A DNA stretch of 64,000 bases from Saccharina japonica (taxonomy: Eukaryota; Sar; Phaeophyceae; Laminariales; Laminariaceae). The position numbers and the translations under genes are program-made. The notes under the pieces are model-generated. The model did not search any database. It was not told where the DNA came from and saw only the letters and a program-made list of their open reading frames with translations. The stretch lies in assembly GCA_008828725.1 (NCBI GenBank), contig MEHQ01001687.1, forward strand, positions 59,565-123,564, given 5' to 3'. This document shows, one piece after another, positions 45,501-53,638 of the stretch (position 1 is its first letter; every line of letters begins with the position of its first letter).

Positions 45501-48500
45501 TTCCAGTTGGGGACAGACACCCCCTCCTACCCCAACAGCCGAGGCTGCGTCGTGTGGCACCCTTCAAGGGTATGTGTCTCAACGAAGGAGGCCATCGTGT
45601 GGTTTTCCAAAAAAAATACAGGGGGGGCGTTTTCGAGTCCAACCGTAGTCGCTCGGGATGAATTAGTTTTCTGCCGTCGTCGAGGCAGTTGTAGGGGAGG
45701 GGTGGGGGGGGGCGTACTCATTCGTTGCTTGCCTTAGTCATTTGACCATTGACCACGAATCCCTTTCGAGACGGAGTGGGGGGGGCGATAGCCTCTTTCT
45801 CAACCCACACGTTCCGGTTATATATACATACTTCGAAGTATTAGAAAATAAAAAACACCCCCAGCTGTTAGATCGGAAATTCCTCCAAGCTCATCCTTGC
45901 AAGCTTTCACGTCATAGGGGGATATCTCTAACATTACGCACCGGGTATGATATTACACACGAAGTACATGACTCAAAAGCCAAAAAGCTAAAAAAAAAAC
46001 AAGAGGTACTGCTGTTTTCCTCTTCAGCGAGCTTGACATACAAGTATGGTACATGAAAACCTACTACGTACCGAAAACCACCACACATCCGTGATATTCG
46101 TATGAAAGGCAGCGGAACATCAGCCGCCAACATAAAAAAAAAGCCATATGAAACTCGTACATACCCTTACGTAGCCGAAGCTCTTTTTTTTTTTTTTTTT
46201 TTGTAACCGATCGCCCGCGCTATATATGTATGATGTTGCTGTTGTTGTGGCATCTGTAATGCTGGACGCGCGTGCTACGGCAGAAGAGGTAGCACTTTTT
46301 GGCTGTTTTTTTTTTCTGAACGACCGGGCTCCTTAACCCAAATTCGTCGGAATTTTTCATTTTTGTGACGAAGAATGTTTTCAGAATATTTTACTTCGGT
46401 CATGAGATTTCGCATCCGGCAGGCACTCTTCTTTTCCTCCTCCAAAATCGTTTTTTTCGGTGAGGTATGACGCTCCTTAAGCGAGGAGCTCAGAAAAAAC
46501 ATGGAGCACCGGTATCGTAGCATGCGTGTGTGCACAATGCGGGCAAGAAGGGTCGACACCACCATGCGAATTAACTAATTTCTCCCTTGGGACTCAGACC
46601 GGTGACAATGGGAACAATATCTTTAAAATATTAGGAATTGTTGCGTTTTTACGTTTTTACACCATTTCAGCGGCTGTACCTTCGCGCGGGGAACTTTAAA
46701 CGAGACTGTCTTGCCATCAGAAGCTTTTTTTTTTTTTTTTTGCGAGAGCTTTTCCAATGCAGTTGGTAGTGCATACAGGGTATGTATGGCTTCGAATATT
46801 TACGAGGAAATAATATTTCGAAAAAAATCCAAAGGCATGGACCAAAAACCGGCGGACATTCCAATCTCGTCAAAAATTGGGCCAATTTTTGGAAGGTTTG
46901 CGAAATCTTGCTCCCTCGTAAAACAATCGTAGCCATACTGCTGTGTACCTGGTATAAACTATATACCAACATCATTTGAAAGCTCTCGCGGCAAAAAGAC
47001 ATGATAGTTCTGGTAACAGAGAGTCTCATTTGAAGTTCCCCTGCAAAAATACAGCCGCTGAAATGGTGTAAAAAACAACAACATTTCAGAATAGAATACA
47101 CAAGATCTCGTTCCCATTGGCATCGATCATCGATCTCAGAGGGGGGGGAAATTGACGATTAAAAAAAGTGGCGACTATTCAGTATTAGCACCGGTCACAG
47201 CGTGATCGAGGGGAGGGGGGGGGTGTACTTCATTCATATCCATGCATGGCCGTAGTCGTATGACCATAGACCCTCGCATCCCTACAATGCCGGGACGGGG
47301 GGGGGGGTGAATGCTGTTGATAGGTGGTGTCAAAGCCACAGCAAGCAGCAGTGCAAGGAGTCTTCACGGACACGGGCGCAACACACCCCTACCCGTGCTG
47401 CTCTACTGCTCTGGGCGCTCACGATGATCGTAGACGGCTGGTAACACACCGAAGTTATCATTGTGTCGTTCGCTATCCATCCCTTATATCCCTTAAAATG
47501 GCCCCAAAGGGGTTATATGTTATATATATATATATGTATACATCACACCTGTCACGGTCCTGGTAAACGGCCGCCACCATCTCGAACTGCTCGTCCCCCA
47601 CGCCCCGGTACGTGGCGCTGAGTCCGTACGTGTCGCCCCCGAACCATTGGTGCACTTCCCTGTCCGACCTGTTAAAAATTATATGGGTTTTTGAGGAGGG
47701 TGTGCACAAAAAAAAGGCAAGGTTTTTGAACCGCGGGGGGTGAGGGGAGGGAGGGAGAGGAGGGAGGGAGGGAGGGAGGGAGGAGGGAGGGAGGAAGGGA
47801 GGGGCGTTGAAGATATTAAAAGTGCGCAAGAATCAGGGAGAGCGGCGTTGGAGATATCGCTCAAAATGATCGCGTTGGTGTTGCTGTCCCTGTAGAGCAG
47901 GTAGGCACCTGTACGTAGCGTATGTACAGCAGTAGCGTTCTATCGCGAACGTCTTTGAAAGCTTTCGGGGAAGAATTGTAGTGGGCGCCACCATTGGGGC
48001 GCACGAGCGCTATATACTACGGGAGGGCGCACCATATGATACCCTTGAACATGAACTTGACTTTAGGTTCGATTTTTCCGAAACAAAAAAACTGAAAAAA
48101 AAAAACTGAAAAAAGGTTTGTTTGGCACTTTTTGATAGAACACGGGGGGGTCCAGCGCTTTGAGCCCACAACAACGGCACTACTGCTGTAGTTTGCGTAG
48201 AAGTATTTCGTGACGAGTTCTAGCGTATCTACGTACAGGCGCGGAAAGCTGTGCAAGGTTTTGTCTGTTTCTAGTAAAATCCGTTGTGGGAATTTGTCAA
48301 GATCGGTCCGATCCTGTGTGGGTTTCTTGTCATACCAGTATCACCAGAGTATTTTATTGGGTGACTTGAACGTACTGCTGTAAATCTGCAAAGGTACGTA
48401 TGTAGGCAATTTTCGTTGAGGGAGGGCATCGAAACAATACCGGTAGGCATTACCCAGCCTTTCCAGTCACTGCTCAGTACCTTGGTACCACAGAACGCTA

Positions 48501-49537
48501 CTGCTGTGAGTGACCGCTACTGATGCTGAGACCGTAGTACACCAGTATAGCACAAGTACGTTGAAGCAAAAGCACTACCGTGCAGATAAACAGAGCCAGG
48601 CAGCAGCAGCAGTAGTGCGCAATCAGTCCATCTAGTAACATAACATGGCATGGTCAGAGGCACACGAAAATAGCTGTATGCAGTCAAAACCCCCAACCTC
48701 GGCACCATGTATCAATAGCGCAGTCAAAATCACAAGTACGGCCGAAAGTAGCATACGTGTTATGGTACTGCTGGTATGATGTGGAAACGTTTGGTAAATA
48801 CCTGGTATCAGGTATAAGAACCGTATTGGTAGTACTTGGGAGGCGTATCTTATGGGGGAACCGGGGATGGTTCCCAGATGGCATTTGGCCATCTCACCTG
48901 TCTTTCAGTCGTTCATCACAGGAAAAGGAATAGAGCTGCTCTTCTTCTATCTCTAAGCAAATAACACACGTGAGTACCAACGAGTACCCGTTCCATAGGC
49001 TGACCTGGCTAGGGATACCCTGTCCTCTTATACCTAGTTTTATCACATACGACTATACCTGGCAAAAAATGCCCTTTATCGGCACGTTGCCAATACCGGC
49101 CACCACAATTAGGGCAACTTGCCACACAGCAAATTGCAACTTACAAGAGTCATTGTTACGGGGTAGTGTGGGTCGTTGCAACGGCCCGCACCGCATACAT
49201 CTAGCCGTTGAACGGGTATCTTGCCGAGTTGATATCACATGTAGGTGCGAGCACGGGTTCACCCAACCCCAGGCCACTGCTGTCTACCCCCGTATCGAAT
49301 AGTATCACTGACCCCACCTGGGCTCTACGACTATTAATAGTGATAGCCGCCGATGCCTTTCTATAACGTGTTGAGGAACAAGTTCGTACAAAACAACAGA
49401 CGGTCAGTAGCATCCGTGTCAACAGACAACGTCACGGTTAAACACCACGACAACAGACAGCACGGGCAGTATTATTAGTATTGACAAAAAAATAAAGCAC
49501 ACAGCTGCAGCAACGCAACAACAAATCAAAGCACACG

Positions 49538-49590
<53 letters not shown>

Positions 49591-52500
49591 ATTCGCGCCG
49601 CTTTCTTACGTACCCTTTCGGCCGCTGCCCAGCCGGGGCCACCCCGTACTGGATCCGAATGCCGGAGTAGATTGCCTCGCTGTCGCCTCCACCCCCTCCA
49701 CCCTGCCCGCCCCTAACCGCCTTGCGCGCGGCCCCCTTGATGCCGTCCGCACCCACCACGAGGTCGAAGGGGCCGTCTGAGGAACCGTCCTGGAACCGGA
49801 CCGTGGCACCCGACGGGGACTCGTCCACGGAAACGACTTCGCGCCTCGCGTTGATCACGCCAGAGGGAAGGCCCTCCGACAGAATTTGCATGAGACGGTC
49901 GCGCATGATGGTAAAGATCTGGGCAAGGGGTTCCGGTTGAGGGCGAGGGGGGGGGGTGTAGTCATGTCATGCGTGGCCGCAGTCGCATGAGGGGTGGGGG
50001 GTGTACTATTTCTGCATGGCCGTAGTCGTATGCCATAGACCCTCGCATCCCTACAATGCCGGGACAGGAGCACGTGGGTTTTCACCACCAGGCAGACATT
50101 GCTTGCACCAAGCGCGAAGCGCCGTGAGTGTTGGGCGAGTCGCATGAAGGGTGGAGCTGCATCCTCACTAAGAACCGCCTTGAGGCGGACTTGCATATGG
50201 ACGACAGCTCCAATGAGAGTTATTTTCTGGTGTGGCCACTTCCAGAGACACAATGGGTGTTACTATGTATCTGCCTCGTGGGTGCCTTACCATATACTTA
50301 CACACTACGGATACGATCATTCCCCTGTGCGGATTGAGGTTCTCAACCCCGCACAAATGATCTACCAAGACCCCAGCCTGGTGACCGCCAAAAAAAACAA
50401 AAAGGTACCCTGGTTGTCTAGCTCACGCAGTGGAGGCGTGTTTTACAGCGTCGTCGCCAACCGACGCCAAGACCAACCTATAAATATATCTATTATAGGG
50501 GGGGGGGGTACTCATTTATGGGTGGGGGGGGGAAGGGGCGGTGGTGGTGGTGGGGGGAAGGATTGGGGGGGCGGAGGAAGGAAGGATGGATTTACATGAG
50601 AGGGGAGCGGGGATATATGGAGCGCTGGCCAGCGGGAGCGCACGGTGGTTCGGCTTCCGTTGCGTGTGCTGCGTGGTGGCGGATGGCAATACCGACATAA
50701 AACCCGGAGCACGCGCCCGAGCGAATGCTTGCACTGGAGAATGGCTAGCGCCGCTCCAAGTCGCTGTTCTTCCTGCGCCACCCAGCCCAATCCTGGCCCA
50801 CTCAACTGTTGTCTCCCTTTCCCATCGTCTTTCCGATTAAAGAAAAAATGCCTCGCTATGCACTCGTGTACTCCGGGATCGAGAGCACTTCACGAGCGAA
50901 CGAGCCCAATCGTCACCTGTCCGCCTCAGGAGGCACCATCACTACCACCATCGCCATAGACGTCAACAACCGCCGCCATCTGAGATAAAAGCAGCAAACT
51001 ACCTTCTGGGCAGCCGCGCTCCCTCCACATCCAGAGCTCAAGCAGCAAACAATACATTGGCTGGTTGTGGCCGCTTCTTTTCACCTGCCGCACACAGACA
51101 AAACAATTTTTAGCTCATTTTCTCTTCTTTTTTTTTAACCGTTTTTTTCCCCTCTTTTTCTTCTTCTGGTTGGCTATCTGGCTGGCTGGCTGGCTCACCA
51201 TGGGCGTGCCCGCGTCGATCATGGCCGCCTCCCTCTTGGGGTCGGAGCGTACCATCTTGACGATGTCAAGGTCGAGAACCACCCGCCCTTCCACCGTCCG
51301 GCCTAGGATACGCTCCACCTGGTTGCCCCCAGCCTGGCAAGACAGGCCAGTCAAACCAACAACAAAACAGCGGCAGTATATGGTGATGCGACGAAAAAAG
51401 AGGATTAGACAATATAGACCACTTAAGAAGACGTCGCTTAGCCGCAAGCAGCAGTGCGTGCGTCCGTGTCTTTTTCGATGAACGCGGGAGGCGTGCTAGG
51501 ATGGGGGATAGGGGATGCACTTTTGCGCCGAAATAGTTGTCACTGCGACCCAGCTCTGAACCTGAGGAGCTATAATGTGTGTGTTGCATTCACGTTAAAC
51601 CCGTTCTTTCTACCCAACTACATCAGTACACCCAGTGTCTGTCCTGAGATTCCCACTCCTACAAGAGAGATGCGAATTATGTGGTCACACACTGCTATGA
51701 GTGAAAAAAAATGAAACAAATAGAAAAGAAACGCAAAGGATACGACTCAATATTGTTGGACCCGTATGTGTAATTTTCAAGGTTATCCCATTGTAGATGC
51801 TTTCGCAGCCCGCGCGATTGTGCGTGTGTATCAGGCTCACCTATTCCGGGGGACCACACGAAAACCTATACGTTTACCTATTTTTGCCAACAATACTTGG
51901 TCCTATTTACTATGGTCCCCCGTATTAGTTTTTTTCAACATTTTTCGGGTGTTCGCTTCTTAACTCCTTGATAACCGGTCCTCCGTTTTTGGAAACTAAC
52001 TTGTTGGAAATAGTGTGGGATAAGTTTTGCAGTCCTGAAAGGGGTAAGGGCCCGTTTTAACGAAGAAGACAAAAAAACAATTTGGAAAAAATAATATTCA
52101 AATCCGCTTTTCATTGGTCAACACACGCACCAGCACCAAAGATTAGGATCTTGGGGCATAATATTTGGTGCTGGTGCGTGTGTTGACCAATGAAAAGCGA
52201 ATTTGTTTTTGTTTTTTTTTCCAAATTGTATTTATTTTATACTCGTTAATTCGGGCCCTAAGGCCGGGAAAAGCCTCAGAAAAATCAGATTTTATGTACT
52301 ATACCCCTACCGTCCTATTAATAGCACGCATCTCGGGAACACGTCTATTGCTGCAGCTGTATCGCCTCTGCGCGTGTGTAACGTGCGCGCGCGGCGACAA
52401 CAGCAAAAAAACGACGACTTACTAACGCAAGTTTGCGACGGTTTTTTATCGCGCGTTTTTTAGCTGCCCGTTCGAGTGGGCGCTGCATATTCATACCTGG

Positions 52501-53559
52501 CATGTACGCACGCGGTGCACGGTGTGGCGGCTACTGGAATAGCTTTTTCGTTTTTCTTCTGTACTCGTACTGTACGAAGCTTCCATGTCGTAATCATCTT
52601 CGCTCTTCTTTTCTCTCTCCTTCCTAGTCGTAACTCAAGATCCGGGGTCACATATATAGCAGCAGGGTCTCCTCTTTCCTCTCCACTACGACGATTTCGG
52701 GCCTTGCAATTTTGTTTTATCGCGAGAAGACAGCAGCCCTTTTCTTCCCTCGTCGATTCGCATCGAATAGCTGCCCTCTGATATTTGCCGGGATGGGCGA
52801 GCGTTGTGTGAAATAAACATTTGCCGAGCTTCGACAAAACTGTGGAAGAAAGTAGACACCTGACCTTAACGCCTATAATAACCCCAGCCGCGCATGGGAA
52901 AGATTATCAGAAAGAACATGCAACGAGGATAAAAGCGTGGACTATCGACCACTGCAGCAGTAGAAGGGTAGAACCATGCTGGGCACAAGTATTATTATCA
53001 AGCTGTGGTAAAGTCGTTTCAAGTACACTTTGCAAGTCGTTTAAGTACACCTTGTAATTGCACACGCGGAGGACTCTCTGTTCGCTCAACTTCAAGTCTC
53101 TCCTTCTGCAGTACGTGGGGCGGTAAACTGGCTACGTACTGGATTCCTCATAGCATACCTCTAATCACGGGATACCAACATTTTCGCGGGACTCGTTTGT
53201 GCGGGAACGGGAAAGGAGTACCCGTATTTGCGTACGAGTAGGACTCGTTTGTGCAGGAACGGGAAATGAGTTCGTACGTATTTGCGCGGGACTCGTTTGT
53301 GCGGGAACAGGATGTGATATTGCTGTGCGCGGGAATCGTGCGGGACATATTACTTGTTCAGGCAGATCATGTTTTTTTTTTTGCAGTGTATACTTCGTAT
53401 AGTGTCATTGTCATGTTCACAGACTTTAAACAGCGGCATAGGCTTGCCAACATACTGCTGCTGTACATATAGGTAGCCGGTGGGGGACCTCTATGAGTGC
53501 AGGCATGGCTGTCACACGTGGCCTCCGCCACAAGCATTCGGCAAGCGTTGTCTATAATG

Positions 53560-53638
<79 letters not shown>

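Noticed and set aside
49595-49610. Donor GTAAGA at the end of flavoprotein exon 3
   Set aside because: It looks like a stronger donor than GTACGT four bases earlier, but gives phase 0 where exon 4 needs phase 2.
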